Assembly: GCA_046729855.1 (NCBI GenBank)
Contig: JBKPHM010000031.1
Coordinates: forward strand, 31,172 to 95,171
DNA length: 64,000 bases
From: DATHSY01 sp046729855
GTDB taxonomy: Bacteria > Actinomycetota > UBA4738 > HRBIN12
Reading direction: 5' to 3'
Under the pieces are notes generated by a model that was not told the origin of the DNA, made no database searches, and saw nothing but the letters and a program-made list of their open reading frames with translations. A program made the position numbers and the translations under genes. Shown here piece after piece: positions 9,573 to 19,088 of this stretch (position 1 is the first letter of the stretch; each line of letters opens with the position of its first letter).

Positions 9573-10627
9573 GACTTCCTCCTTGTCTCGGCCGCGGGGG
9601 CGACCGGTAGCTCGAACGTGAACACGCTGCCCTTCCCTGGTTCGCTCTCCGCGCGGATCCGTCCGCCGTGCGCCTCCACGACCGACCGCGCAATCGCGAG
9701 CCCGATGCCGGTGCCTCCGTCGTCGCGCGAGCGGGCGGCATCGGCACGGTAGAACCGTTCGAACAGCAGCGGCAGGTGCTCCGGTGCGATGCCGGTCCCG
9801 GTGTCGGCCACGCTGACCTCGCAGACGCCGTTCGCTCGGTGCGCCGCCACGCGCACGCGCCCGCCGGCCGGCGTGAACCGCACGGCGTTGTCGAGCAGGT
9901 TGTAGAGCACCTGATGTACCCGTTCGCGGTCCACCATCACCGGCGGCAGGTCGTCGGGCACGCCGTCCTCCAACCGCAGGCCGCGGTCGACGCTCGAGAC
10001 CTTGATCTCGGACAGTACCTCGTGCACGAGTGGATGCAGCTCCACCGGCCGACGTTCGAGCGGGAGCTCCCCAGACTCGAGGCGAGCCAGATCGAGCAGC
10101 TGGTCGACGAGCCGTCCGAGCCGCTCCGTCTGGTTCAGCATCACCTGGAGCGTCTGCGGATCGGGGCGCTCGACGCCGTCGAGCAGGTTCTCCAGATGCG
10201 CGCGCAGCGCCGAGATCGGCGTCTTGAGCTCGTGCGAGACGTTCGCCACCAGCTCGCGGCGCAGGCGTTCCACGTTCTCGAGCTCCGCGCTCATCCGGTT
10301 GAAGGCGGCCGCGAGCTGCCCGACCTCATCGCGCGAGGTCGTCCGGACGCGCGCCGAGTAGTCGCCCATCTCCATCCGGTGGACGGCCCCGGCCATGTCG
10401 CGGAGTGGCTGCGTCATCCCGCGCGCCAGCCATCGTGCCAGTAGCAACGCGACCGCGGCGGCGACGGCGCCGGTGAGCGCGAGTTGCCAGAGGAAGTCGA
10501 AGACGTCGAAGACGCGGAAGGCGAAACGCAGGATCAGGAAGACGAGCAGGATCGTCATCGCGACCGCGAACACGATCGTCGAGCCGAGCTTGGCCCGAAT
10601 CGTCGGCAAGCGGTCGAGCGGTCTCAC
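9569..10627 (-). CDS. Membrane sensor histidine kinase (HAMP-HisKA-HATPase)
   Basis: The 352 residues run as two transmembrane helices (about 15-37 and 46-68) with almost no external loop, a HAMP domain (about 65-118), a HisKA domain with the phospho-acceptor His132 in NVSHELKTP, and an ATPase domain with the N box (NLLDNAVRFT), DTGTGIAP and GGTGIGLAI motifs. The tiny extracytoplasmic loop suggests sensing within the membrane. Its GTG start overlaps the response regulator stop (GTGA), so the two form a cognate pair. The stimulus is unknown. Confidence 0.93.
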   Translation of the reverse strand: MRPLDRLPTIRAKLGSTIVFAVAMTILLVFLILRFAFRVFDVFDFLWQLALTGAVAAAVALLLARWLARGMTQPLRDMAGAVHRMEMGDYSARVRTTSRDEVGQLAAAFNRMSAELENVERLRRELVANVSHELKTPISALRAHLENLLDGVERPDPQTLQVMLNQTERLGRLVDQLLDLARLESGELPLERRPVELHPLVHEVLSEIKVSSVDRGLRLEDGVPDDLPPVMVDRERVHQVLYNLLDNAVRFTPAGGRVRVAAHRANGVCEVSVADTGTGIAPEHLPLLFERFYRADAARSRDDGGTGIGLAIARSVVEAHGGRIRAESEPGKGSVFTFELPVAPAAETRRKS

Positions 10628-11328
10628 GCGTGTCCGCCCTGCGGTTGGAACGCGTAGCCGACGCCGTGCACCGTGCGGATGAACCGCGGTTCCTGTCCAT
10701 CTTCGCCCAGCTTGCGGCGCAGGCGGGCGACGTGCGAGTCGACAACTCGCCCGCCCGCGTAGTCGCGGTACCCCCAGATCCGGTCCATCAGCTGGTCACG
10801 TGAGAACACCACGTCCGGCTCGCGCACAAGGGTGACGAGGATCTCGAACTCGAGCGGCGTGAGCGCGACCTCCTCGCCGTCCACGGCGGCGCGCCGGCGC
10901 GACGGATCGACCTCGAGAGACCCACGTCGGAGCGGTTCCTGCGCGGACAGCGTCGCGATCCGTTCGAGGCGTCGAAGGATCGCCTTCACGCGGACCACCA
11001 GCTCGCGCAGGCTGAACGGCTTGGTCAGGTAGTCGTCGGCGCCGACCGCAAACCCGGCGACCTTGTCTGCCTCTTCGGTACGCGCGGTGAGCATAAGGAC
11101 GGGGACCCACCGGTCGCGCTGGATCTCGCGGCAGACCTCGAGCCCGTCCATCCCCGGCAGCATCAGGTCGAGGACCACCATGTCCGGGTGCGCCTGAGCG
11201 CACATCTGGATCGCCTGCGGCCCATCGTCGGCGACCATCACTCCGAAGCCCTCGCTCACCAGGCGCGCGCGCACGGCCTCGGCGATCGCCTCCTCGTCCT
11301 CGACGACGAGAACCGTCTGCTGGGTCAC
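10624..11328 (-). CDS. OmpR/PhoB-type response regulator
   Basis: The 234 residues comprise a receiver domain with acidic pocket EDE, phospho-acceptor Asp54 in VVLDLMLPGMDG and the switch Lys in TKPFSLRELV, followed by a winged-helix DNA-binding domain ending RTVHGVGYAF. It is the partner of the downstream histidine kinase. I start at GTG 11328, where receiver domains normally begin (TQQTVLVVEDEE). There is no Shine-Dalgarno; TACGAT ends 6 nt upstream, suggesting a leaderless mRNA. A longer frame to 11811 has no family support. Confidence 0.93.
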   Translation of the reverse strand: MTQQTVLVVEDEEAIAEAVRARLVSEGFGVMVADDGPQAIQMCAQAHPDMVVLDLMLPGMDGLEVCREIQRDRWVPVLMLTARTEEADKVAGFAVGADDYLTKPFSLRELVVRVKAILRRLERIATLSAQEPLRRGSLEVDPSRRRAAVDGEEVALTPLEFEILVTLVREPDVVFSRDQLMDRIWGYRDYAGGRVVDSHVARLRRKLGEDGQEPRFIRTVHGVGYAFQPQGGHA

Positions 11329-11334
11329 GCGCAC

Positions 11335-11340
11335 ATCGTA
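11335..11340 (-). promoter_or_regulatory. Putative -10 box for the leaderless regulator gene
   Basis: TACGAT ends 6 nt before the GTG start of the response regulator. Confidence 0.45.
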
Positions 11341-11399
11341 TCCATGGCGGAGTGCGGCCTCCGTGGCGACGTGTGGAGAAGGTGTTGCGACGCAGGCGC

Positions 11400-12530
11400 C
11401 TAGGGCGCGAAGTTGAGCGGCTTCACGAGATCGACGTAGATGACCGACATCGTGAAGACGACCAGGAACACCGCGACGGCGGCGGACACCGGCACGATCC
11501 TGCGCATGTCGACCTTGCGGCCTCGAACCTTCTCGATCGCGAGCACGGCCAGGTGTCCACCGTCGAACGGCGGGAGCGGGACGAGGTTGAGCAACCCTAT
11601 GAAGATGTTGACGACCGCGAACAGCTGCAGGTTGTCCCAGAAGCGACCGGCCTCCGCCGTCTGGCCGGCGTACCGTGCCACGCCGATCACGCTCGACGGG
11701 TCCTCGACGTCCCGTGGCGCATCCGTCGTCGCGAGCTCGAACAGGCGACCGATGCCCTCGGGGCCGAACACGCGGGCGAAGCTCCGCACGGTGAAGTAGG
11801 ACGTGTCCCATACGAGATCGGCCGCCTCCACGATTGATCCCACGGCCCCAGCGGTCTGGCGCCGGAACTCCGGCGCAAGCTCCACGCCGATCCGAGGGAC
11901 CCGTTCCCCGGCGACGGACGACAGCACCGGCGTCATCGTGAACGACACCGAACGGCCGTCGCGGTCCACCGTCAGCGTGATCGGGTCTCCCACGTGCTCG
12001 CGTGTGTACGTGACCAGCTGATCCGTGCTCCGCACGCGGATGTCGTCCACGGCGACGATCCTGTCGTCAACGCGCAGTCCGGCGGCCGCGGCAGGCGAGC
12101 GCTCGCCGTCGAGCTTGTCCTCGACGAACGCGACCGTGGGCGGCCCGGACACCGCGACGGGCTCACCGACGAACCAGAGCCACCCGGCGAAGAAGACGAA
12201 CGCAAGGACGAAGTGCGTGGCCGGTCCGGCGAAGATCACGAGCGCCCGCTGCCAGATCGGCTTTGCGCCGAAGACACGGGCCTCGTCCACCGGCGCGATC
12301 CGCTCGTACGGGTTCATTCCGGCGATCTTGACGTAGCCGCCCGCGGGGATCGCCTTGACGCCGTACTCCGTCTCGCCGCGGCGCACCGACCACACCCGCG
12401 GCCCGAAGCCGACGAAGAACTCGGTCACCTTGATCCCGAAGCGCTTGGCCACCCCGAAGTGCGCCGCCTCGTGGACCAGGATCACCAGGATCAGCGAGAC
12501 GAAGAACGAGACCTGCCCGAGGGCACCCAC
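11400..12530 (-). CDS. rseP: RIP metalloprotease RseP (site-2 protease, M50)
   Basis: This 376-residue intramembrane protease has HEAAH at residues 20-24 in the first membrane helix, a PDZ domain in the middle (GLRVDDRIVAVDDIRV) and the second active-site motif NLVPLPPFDGGHL near the C-terminus, then a last membrane helix. The family cleaves anti-sigma factors or remnant signal peptides within the membrane. It lies 24 bp downstream of dxr on the same strand, the usual dxr-rseP pair. The start is GTG with GGAGC upstream. Confidence 0.95.
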   Translation of the reverse strand: MGALGQVSFFVSLILVILVHEAAHFGVAKRFGIKVTEFFVGFGPRVWSVRRGETEYGVKAIPAGGYVKIAGMNPYERIAPVDEARVFGAKPIWQRALVIFAGPATHFVLAFVFFAGWLWFVGEPVAVSGPPTVAFVEDKLDGERSPAAAAGLRVDDRIVAVDDIRVRSTDQLVTYTREHVGDPITLTVDRDGRSVSFTMTPVLSSVAGERVPRIGVELAPEFRRQTAGAVGSIVEAADLVWDTSYFTVRSFARVFGPEGIGRLFELATTDAPRDVEDPSSVIGVARYAGQTAEAGRFWDNLQLFAVVNIFIGLLNLVPLPPFDGGHLAVLAIEKVRGRKVDMRRIVPVSAAVAVFLVVFTMSVIYVDLVKPLNFAP

Positions 12531-12554
12531 GTCAGGCTCCGTTCCGGGTAGGGC

Positions 12555-13712
12555 TCAACGAGCCTCGATGATCTCGGCCGCGCGTCGACGCGCCCATGCG
12601 TCGGCGCGCTCGAGGTTGACGACCGAAACGACCGATGAGGGCGACTCGTGCTCGTCGACGACGGCCTGAACGACCTCGGTGATCCTCGTGAGCGGGACCT
12701 TCCCCTCGAGGAACGCCATCACGGCCACCTCGTTCGCGGCGCTCATGACCGCCGGGAACGTCAGCCCCAGCTGTCCGACGCGGTAGGCGAGGTCGATCGC
12801 CGGGAAGGCCTCACGGTCGACGGCCTCGAACGTGAGCGTCTTGTCGGCGACCGGCACCGGCCGGATGCCCGTGGGCAGCCGCTCCGGCCAGCCGAGCGCG
12901 AGTTGGATCGGCAGCCGCATGTCCGGCAGGGCCATCTGCGCAAGCAGCGTCCCATCCCGGAACTCCGCCATCGCGTGCACGATCCCCTCGGGGTGGATCA
13001 CGACGTGGATCTGCGAGTACTCCAGACCGAACAGGTAGTGGGCCTCGATCACCTCCAGGCCCTTGTTCATCAGGGTCGCAGAGTCGATCGTGATCTTCGG
13101 GCCCATCTGCCAGACGGGATGCGTCAGCGCCTCCTTCACCGAGGCGCGCGCGAGATCGTTCCGCGACCAGCCGCGGAACGGCCCACCCGAGCCGGTGAGG
13201 ATCACGCGCTTCACCTCGTCCCGGCGCTCGCCACGCAGCAGCTGTGCGAGACCCGCGTGCTCGGAGTCGACGGGCACGAGCCGCTCGGGCTCGGCCTTGA
13301 TCAGGTCCATGACGAGCTCTCCGCCCACGACCAGGCTCTCCTTGTTGGCCAGGGCGAGCGTCTTGCCGCTCTGCAGCGCCGCGAGCGTGGGCGGCAGGCC
13401 GGCGGCGCCGACCAGCGCGTTCAGGACCATGTCGGCTTCGACGTCGCGGGCGAGCCGCTCGGCCGCGTCCGGCCCCACGAGGATCTGCACGTCGCGGATC
13501 TTCCCCAGTCGCTCGCGTAGGTCGGCGGCCGCCCCCTCGTCCGCGATGCCGACGTAGGTCGGCAGGAACTCGCGGATCTGGCCGACGAGCAGCTCGTGGT
13601 TGGTCGCGGCCGATAGCCCGACCACCTTGAACCGGTCCGGGTTGCGCCGGACGACGTCGAGGGCCTGCGTCCCGACCGAACCGGTCGATCCCAAAATCAC
13701 GAGCGAGCGCAT
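12555..13712 (-). CDS. dxr: 1-deoxy-D-xylulose 5-phosphate reductoisomerase
   Basis: Dxr makes MEP, the committed step of the non-mevalonate isoprenoid pathway, using NADPH. The 385-residue protein begins with the nucleotide-binding GSTGSVGTQALDVV and contains ALANKESLVVGGE, LTGSGGPFR and the catalytic-loop region LTHPVWQMGPKITIDSATLMNKGLE (in pieces). The ATG at 13712 is preceded both by GGAAGGG and by TACCCT ending 9 nt upstream, so a leadered or a leaderless mRNA is possible. Confidence 0.97.
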   Translation of the reverse strand: MRSLVILGSTGSVGTQALDVVRRNPDRFKVVGLSAATNHELLVGQIREFLPTYVGIADEGAAADLRERLGKIRDVQILVGPDAAERLARDVEADMVLNALVGAAGLPPTLAALQSGKTLALANKESLVVGGELVMDLIKAEPERLVPVDSEHAGLAQLLRGERRDEVKRVILTGSGGPFRGWSRNDLARASVKEALTHPVWQMGPKITIDSATLMNKGLEVIEAHYLFGLEYSQIHVVIHPEGIVHAMAEFRDGTLLAQMALPDMRLPIQLALGWPERLPTGIRPVPVADKTLTFEAVDREAFPAIDLAYRVGQLGLTFPAVMSAANEVAVMAFLEGKVPLTRITEVVQAVVDEHESPSSVVSVVNLERADAWARRRAAEIIEAR

Positions 13713-13721
13713 ATCCCTTCC

Positions 13722-13727
13722 AGGGTA
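13722..13727 (-). promoter_or_regulatory. Putative -10 box for dxr
   Basis: TACCCT ends 9 nt before the dxr ATG; the intervening GGAAGGG could be a ribosome binding site if transcription starts elsewhere. Confidence 0.35.
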
Positions 13728-13769
13728 CCCGGACCGGGCGTTTCGCCGCGGACCAACGGTCGCGTTACC

Positions 13770-15218
13770 TTACGTCAGGATCAGGCGCAGGAACAGGAAG
13801 GCCGCCGGCGCGACAAACAGCAGCGAGTCGATCCGGTCGAGCACGCCGCCGTGCCCCGGCAGGACGCTACCCATGTCCTTGATTCCCAGGTCACGCTTGA
13901 GCAGCGACTCGGCGAGGTCGCCGAGCGGCGCGAAGACCGACACGACCAGCGCGAGCCCGACCGAGTGGGTGATCGGCGTGAACAGCTCGACCGAGGCGGC
14001 GATGGCACCGATCGACACGGCCATCACGACGAGGGTCGCCCCGACGGCGCCCTGAACCGACTTGCGCGGCGAGATCTGCGGTGCGAGGGGGTGGACGCCC
14101 CACCATGAGCCGATGATGAACGCGGCCGTGTCGTAGACGAAGGTCAGCGCGACGATCGACACGACCAGCGCCGGCCCGTCCTCCAGCTCCAGCGTCAACA
14201 GCGCGAACGACGCGAGCAGCGGGACGTACGCGATCCCGAGGACCGTGACGCCGACGTTCGCGACCGTCCCCTTCCGGTGCGAGGTGGGCGTCGCCATGTA
14301 CCACAGGAAGGTCGCGCCGATCGACATGACGAACATCGCGAGGATCGCCGGCTCGCCGCTGAAGTACGCGGCGCCGAGGATCAGCCCTCCGCCGGCGAGC
14401 CCGAGCGCCGTCGCCGGTTGGAAGTGATGCGTCTGGAGCGCTCGGTACAGCTCGCCCTGCGCCCACAGGACGATCACGCCGGCGACCACCGCGAACGCCG
14501 CCGGATCCCACGCGAGGCTGCCGATCGCCGCCGCCGCGAGGACGAGACCGGTCAGGAAGGCGGCCGGCACGTCGCGCCCCCCCGGGCGCGATTCGCGCTC
14601 GAACGAGCCGACCTCCATCGTGGTCGGCTCCTGCCAGCTTGGGCCGCCGAGCCCCTCGGCGCCCACACGGACGGACCGGGCCGGCTCCTCGGACCGGGGC
14701 GGTGCGCCGAAGCCCTCGCCCGGGTCGCCGCCGACGTCGCCGCTCGAGGACCGATCCCCAGGCGGGAAGACGACCGGCTGCTCGTCGTCCTCGATCCGGA
14801 CCTCGTCGCGGACGGACGCGGCGAAGTGGTCCGCGGCGGCCTCGACGGCCTCGGGCGACGGTCCGGCCTCGAGGTCCTCGTCGAGCTCCGCCGCCTCCTC
14901 GTCCTGGTCGTCCGCGCCCGGCAGGTCGACGTAGGCCGACGGCGACTCGGTGAACGCATCGAGCGAGATCTCGTCCTCGCCCCCGCGGGCGACCCCCTCG
15001 GGCACCTCGACGGGGTCACGCTCGGGTTCGCCGCGCTCGTCAGCCTCGCGCTCGGCGGCCAGAGGTTCGTCGAACGCAGCCGTGTCCTCGGGCGTCGGCT
15101 CGTTGCGCCGCGGCGCGGGCGTCGCGGTCGTCGACTCGGGCCAATCCACGTCCTGGATCGGCGCGAAGAACTTGTCGAGATCCTCGAACAGGTCTTCCTT
15201 GTTCTCGCCCTCGGGCAC
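13770..15218 (-). CDS. cdsA: Phosphatidate cytidylyltransferase with long acidic N-terminal extension
   Basis: CdsA makes CDP-diacylglycerol from phosphatidate and CTP. The membrane part begins near residue 218 and has about seven to eight helices, ending with the CDS signature: SLLKRDLGIKDMGS followed by PGHGGVLDRIDS. Residues 1-215 are an extra region rich in Asp, Glu, Pro and Ala, predicted by eye to be disordered; standard CdsA proteins have only 260-300 residues in all. Its GTG abuts the frr stop directly. Frame, composition and the strong downstream signature argue that the extension is translated, although an internal start cannot be excluded. Confidence 0.92.
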   Translation of the reverse strand: MPEGENKEDLFEDLDKFFAPIQDVDWPESTTATPAPRRNEPTPEDTAAFDEPLAAEREADERGEPERDPVEVPEGVARGGEDEISLDAFTESPSAYVDLPGADDQDEEAAELDEDLEAGPSPEAVEAAADHFAASVRDEVRIEDDEQPVVFPPGDRSSSGDVGGDPGEGFGAPPRSEEPARSVRVGAEGLGGPSWQEPTTMEVGSFERESRPGGRDVPAAFLTGLVLAAAAIGSLAWDPAAFAVVAGVIVLWAQGELYRALQTHHFQPATALGLAGGGLILGAAYFSGEPAILAMFVMSIGATFLWYMATPTSHRKGTVANVGVTVLGIAYVPLLASFALLTLELEDGPALVVSIVALTFVYDTAAFIIGSWWGVHPLAPQISPRKSVQGAVGATLVVMAVSIGAIAASVELFTPITHSVGLALVVSVFAPLGDLAESLLKRDLGIKDMGSVLPGHGGVLDRIDSLLFVAPAAFLFLRLILT

Positions 15219-15779
15219 CTAGATCTCCTTGAGCTCCCGCTCCTTGTGGGCGACGATCTCGTCGATCTCGGCGATGTGCTTGTCGGTGACCTTCTGGAGC
15301 TCCTTCTCCGACCGCATCAGCTCATCTTCCGAGATAGAGGCATCGCGCTCAAGTCGCTCGAGCTCGTCCTTGGAGTGACGCCGGATGTTCCGGACCGCAA
15401 CCCGGGCGTCCTCGCCACGCTGGTGGACGAGCTTGATCAGGTCCTTGCGGCGCTCCTCGGTGAGCGGGGGGAACGACAGGCGGATCACGTTGCCGTCGTT
15501 CGACGGCGTGATGCCGAGGTCGCTCGCCATGATGGCCCTCTCCATCGCGCCGATCGCGGTCTTGTCGTAGGGCTGGACCAGCAGCGTCCGGGGCTCGGGC
15601 ACCGAGAACGAGGCCAGCTGCTGGAGCGGCACCTGCGTACCGTAGTACTCGACGACCAGGCGCGAAAGAAGAGCCGGCGTCGCGCGGCCGGTCCGGATCG
15701 AACCGAGGTCGTCCTTCAGGACGGTGATCGCCTTCTCCATCTTCTGCCCGGCGTCGGCGAGCGCGGTCTCGACGGTCAC
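15219..15779 (-). CDS. frr: Ribosome recycling factor
   Basis: RRF splits post-termination ribosomes together with EF-G. At 186 residues the protein has the family length. Landmarks are [14 protein letters not shown], the [17 protein letters not shown] stretch, and the C-terminal helix [21 protein letters not shown] (its last part). The start is GTG 15779, overlapping the pyrH stop as GTGA. It sits in the invariant tsf-pyrH-frr-cdsA order. Confidence 0.97.
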   Translation of the reverse strand: MTVETALADAGQKMEKAITVLKDDLGSIRTGRATPALLSRLVVEYYGTQVPLQQLASFSVPEPRTLLVQPYDKTAIGAMERAIMASDLGITPSNDGNVIRLSFPPLTEERRKDLIKLVHQRGEDARVAVRNIRRHSKDELERLERDASISEDELMRSEKELQKVTDKHIAEIDEIVAHKERELKEI

Positions 15780-16567
15780 CGCGCACCTCCGTAGACCAAC
15801 GTCCCGATCGACTCGCCTGACACGGCCCGGCGGATGTTGCCGTCCTTGCGGAGGTCGAACACGATGATCGGCAGTCTGTTCTCCATGCACAGCGAGATGG
15901 CCGTCGCGTCCATCACCTGGTAGCCCTCGCGCAGGACGTCGATGTACTCGATCGTCTCGAACCGATGCGCCTGCGGGTTCACGTTAGGGTCGTCGTCGTA
16001 CACGCCGTCGACCTTGGTTCCCTTGAGGATCGCCTGCGCGTGGATCTCGAGCGCGCGCTGCGCGGCGGTCGTGTCGGTCGAGAAGAACGGCGCGCCGATG
16101 CCCGCCGCGAAGATCACGATGCGCCCCTTCTCGAGGTGCCTGATCGCGCGCAGCGGCACGTATGGCTCCGCGACCTGTGACATCGTGATCGCGGTCTGCA
16201 CGCGTGTCGGGACGTGGATCTTCTCGCATGCGTCCTGCAGCGCAAGCGCGTTCATCACCGTCGCGAGCATGCCCATGTAGTCCGCGCGCGACCGGTCGAT
16301 CCCCGGTGCCTGCCGTCCGCGGAAGATGTTGCCGCCACCGACGACGACCGCACATTGCACGCCGAGGTCCACGACCTCGGCCAGCTGATGCGCGAGCTGC
16401 GCCGTGGAATCCGTCGAGATCCCATACCCCGAGTCCCCCGAGAACGCATCACCGGAGAGCTTCAGAAGGACGCGGTGGTAGATGGGTCTGTCGGCTCCCC
16501 CGGGCTCCGGCCCGATCGCCGGCCCGATCCCCGGCATCGGCCTGATCTCCGGCCTGATCTCGGTCAC
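15776..16567 (-). CDS. pyrH: UMP kinase
   Basis: PyrH phosphorylates UMP to UDP. The amino-acid kinase fold is clear: [20 protein letters not shown], the [16 protein letters not shown] helix, and [20 protein letters not shown]. The GTG start at 16567 overlaps the tsf stop (GTGA) and gives 263 residues. The first 27 residues are an unusual Ile/Pro/Gly/Arg-rich extension with internal repeats ([13 protein letters not shown]) encoded by repeated DNA; usual UMP kinases start almost directly at the VLLKLSG strand. Confidence 0.96.
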   Translation of the reverse strand: MTEIRPEIRPMPGIGPAIGPEPGGADRPIYHRVLLKLSGDAFSGDSGYGISTDSTAQLAHQLAEVVDLGVQCAVVVGGGNIFRGRQAPGIDRSRADYMGMLATVMNALALQDACEKIHVPTRVQTAITMSQVAEPYVPLRAIRHLEKGRIVIFAAGIGAPFFSTDTTAAQRALEIHAQAILKGTKVDGVYDDDPNVNPQAHRFETIEYIDVLREGYQVMDATAISLCMENRLPIIVFDLRKDGNIRRAVSGESIGTLVYGGAR

Positions 16568-17181
16568 CCCGACTGCCCCTCGTCCTCTCCGAGTCGGAAG
16601 CGCGCGACCCGACGGACGGCCACCTTCTCGCCGACCTTCGCACCCACACCGTCGAGCAGCTGCCGGATCGTCGTGGAGTCGTCCTTCACGAACCGCTGGT
16701 CGAGCAGGACGTGGTCCTCGAAGAACGACTCCAGCTTGCCGTCGACGATCCTGGCGATCACGTTCTCGGGCTTGCCGGTCTCCTTGGCCTGCACCTCGAA
16801 GATGTGGCGCTCGTTCGCGAGCACGTCCTCCGGCACGTCCTCGCGTGACAGCCAGCGCGGCGCCGCCGGACTCGCGACGTGCAGCGCGATGTCCTTGGCG
16901 AGCTGCTTGAAGTCGTCGGTGTTGGCGACGAAGTCCGTCTCGCAGTTGACCTCGACGAGCGCGCCAACCGTCGAGTTGAAGTGGATGTAGCTCTCGATCC
17001 GCCCCTGGTTGGCCGTTCGGCCCGCACGCTTTCCGACCGAAGCCTGCCCCTTCTCGCGAAGCAGCTGAACCGCGCGGTCCACGTCGCCGCCCGACTCCTC
17101 CAGCGCGCGTTTGCAGTCCATCATCCCTGCTCCGGTAAGCTCCCGGAGCTGCTTCACCTGCGCAGCCGTGATGTCGGCCAT
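16564..17181 (-). CDS. tsf: Elongation factor Ts
   Basis: EF-Ts exchanges GDP on EF-Tu. The N-terminal UBA-like module has [20 protein letters not shown], and the core has [20 protein letters not shown] and CETDFVAN. With 205 residues it is the short form found in many actinobacteria and thermophiles, with one full core subdomain. It lies 5 bp downstream of rpsB and overlaps pyrH. Confidence 0.97.
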   Translation of the reverse strand: MADITAAQVKQLRELTGAGMMDCKRALEESGGDVDRAVQLLREKGQASVGKRAGRTANQGRIESYIHFNSTVGALVEVNCETDFVANTDDFKQLAKDIALHVASPAAPRWLSREDVPEDVLANERHIFEVQAKETGKPENVIARIVDGKLESFFEDHVLLDQRFVKDDSTTIRQLLDGVGAKVGEKVAVRRVARFRLGEDEGQSG

Positions 17182-17186
17182 CGCTA

Positions 17187-17990
17187 TTACCCCTGCGCGG
17201 CCTCGGGCTGCCGTACCGGGATCGACGCCCCGGGCTCGGCGGGCCGCGCGAGCTCCGGTTCCGGCTCAATCTCGGGTCCGGTCGCACGGGTCACGAGCTG
17301 CTCCCGTCCGATCTGCCGGCCCTCGGCGATCGCGTCCGCGATCACGCGGGTGACGAGCGCGACCGAGCGGATCGCGTCGTCGTTGCCCGGGATCACGTAG
17401 TCCACCTCGTCCGGATCGCAGTTCGTGTCCACGATCGCGATGATCGGGAGCCCGAGCTTGCGCGCCTCGGTCACGGCGATGTGTTCCTTCTTGGTGTCGA
17501 TCACGAAGATCGCGTCGGGCAGGCGCTCGAGGTTCTGCATCCCGCCGAGGTTGCGCTCGAGCTTCTCCTTCTCGTGGCGCAGGCGTAGGACCTCCTTCTT
17601 CGGCAGGAAGTCGAACGCGCCGCTGCGCTGCATCTCGCGCAGCTCCCGCATCCGGAGCAGCCGCCGCGAGACGGTCTGGAAGTTCGTCAGCATGCCGCCC
17701 AGCCACCGGGTCGTGACGTAGGGCATGCCGACACGCTCGGCCTCCTGCTCGACGACCTCCTGGGCCTGCTTCTTGGTGCCGACGAGCAGGGCGACCCCTC
17801 CACGGCGGGCGAGGTCGCGGACGAACTCATACGCCTCGTCGAGACCGACCAGGGTCTTCTCGAGGTCGATGATGTAGATGCCAGAGCGCTCCCCGTAGAG
17901 GTACCGGCCCATCTTCGGGTTCCAGCGCCGGGTCTGGTGCCCGAAATGGATCCCGGCCTCGAGGAGCTCCCGCCTGGTGACGACAGGCAC
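17187..17990 (-). CDS. rpsB: 30S ribosomal protein S2
   Basis: S2 is a late-assembling protein of the small subunit. The 267 residues start with [19 protein letters not shown] and include GTKKQAQE, the [11 protein letters not shown] motif and [14 protein letters not shown]. The C-terminal 40 residues are a Pro/Glu-rich tail. The GTG start has a strong ribosome binding site (AAGGAGGAA), in contrast to the many leader-free genes in this window. A TAGACT at 18117-18112 (minus strand) could be its promoter, giving a leader of about 115 nt in which autoregulation by S2 is possible. Confidence 0.97.
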   Translation of the reverse strand: MPVVTRRELLEAGIHFGHQTRRWNPKMGRYLYGERSGIYIIDLEKTLVGLDEAYEFVRDLARRGGVALLVGTKKQAQEVVEQEAERVGMPYVTTRWLGGMLTNFQTVSRRLLRMRELREMQRSGAFDFLPKKEVLRLRHEKEKLERNLGGMQNLERLPDAIFVIDTKKEHIAVTEARKLGLPIIAIVDTNCDPDEVDYVIPGNDDAIRSVALVTRVIADAIAEGRQIGREQLVTRATGPEIEPEPELARPAEPGASIPVRQPEAAQG

Positions 17991-18146
17991 GCGCTTCCTC
18001 CTTCCGGTTATCCCTCCGCCCGGTTCGACCCGCGCCGGCCCGCGCGATACGGGACCCCGGCCACGGTCCCCGGGCGTGCGTGCTCGGCGCCCACGGCGCC
18101 GGCGAAGAGGGAGTCTAGCAGCGAGGACACGTGGCCCGGCCCCGGG

Positions 18147-19088
18147 TCACCGTGCGTCCGCGACCGGCTGGATCGTCGCCTCGACGGCGAGCCACCGGTA
18201 CGCGAATGCCGCCGTCAGCACCAGGTGGACCAGCGTGACCACCAGGACGCCGATCCATGTCGAGACGGCCGGGTTGGCCGTGATGAACGATCCGTTCGGC
18301 ACGAAGAGCGGAAGCACAAAGGCGACCAGCACGTACACAAGGCAGAAGGTCAGGTGACGGCCGCCCGGCGTCCGCGCGGCGGCGACCGACTGACGGAGCG
18401 TCTCTGGCAGCGAGATGCGCCGGCGGACCGCGACGAACGGCACGAACCCGAGCAGGTAAAGGGCGAGGGCCGGTACGACGAGCTGGCCGAGCATCGCGAG
18501 TCCCGTCCCGAAGGCGACGCCGAGCTGCGCGATGAACAAGGCGACGAACGAGAGCGCGGTCGCCGCGAGGACACGCGGGAACGCCATCAGCCCGCGTGCG
18601 ATCGCGTCGCGCCCGACGCGGCCGCGATGCTCGAACCCGTCCACGATCGCGGCGGCCGCAAGTGCGACGACCAGGGCCCGCACGACCAGGACGCCGAAGG
18701 CCGCGGTCAGTCCGGCGCGCTGGCCAGCGACCGAAACCGCGTTCTGCGTGTCGAACGCGGTGGACAACGGGGGCAGCGCGAACGCCTGCGTGAGTGCGAG
18801 CGGGTCCCCGACGTACCCGAACGCCAGCAGCGCGAGCCACACCCCGAAGACGAACACGAAGCAGCCAACGAGCAGGACCGGGCTCGACGCCACGAGCGCG
18901 AATCCCTGCGCCACCGATCTTCGGAGCGTCGGCATCTCCGACATCCCCGGCAGCACGGGCGGCCCGAACACCCGTCCGAGCAGGCCACCGGAGCTCGACG
19001 GGGTGTCGCGGCGCTGCACCGAACGCGACCCCCTCGACCCGGTCCGGGAGCCGCCACCGGCCGCGCGGCGAGACGTCCTCCCGCTCAC
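18147..19088 (-). CDS. Polytopic membrane protein, function unknown
   Basis: The 313-residue protein has a basic, Ser/Arg-rich N-terminal 45 residues followed by about six hydrophobic helices (for example PVLLVGCFVFVFGVWLALLAF and the terminal LVLTAAFAYRWLAVEATI). No catalytic motif is evident. The GTG start overlaps the stop of the propeller gene (GTGA), so the pair is cotranslated. It resembles, in general layout only, DUF-type membrane proteins found beside secreted propeller proteins. I would not assign a function. Confidence 0.75.
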   Translation of the reverse strand: MSGRTSRRAAGGGSRTGSRGSRSVQRRDTPSSSGGLLGRVFGPPVLPGMSEMPTLRRSVAQGFALVASSPVLLVGCFVFVFGVWLALLAFGYVGDPLALTQAFALPPLSTAFDTQNAVSVAGQRAGLTAAFGVLVVRALVVALAAAAIVDGFEHRGRVGRDAIARGLMAFPRVLAATALSFVALFIAQLGVAFGTGLAMLGQLVVPALALYLLGFVPFVAVRRRISLPETLRQSVAAARTPGGRHLTFCLVYVLVAFVLPLFVPNGSFITANPAVSTWIGVLVVTLVHLVLTAAFAYRWLAVEATIQPVADAR

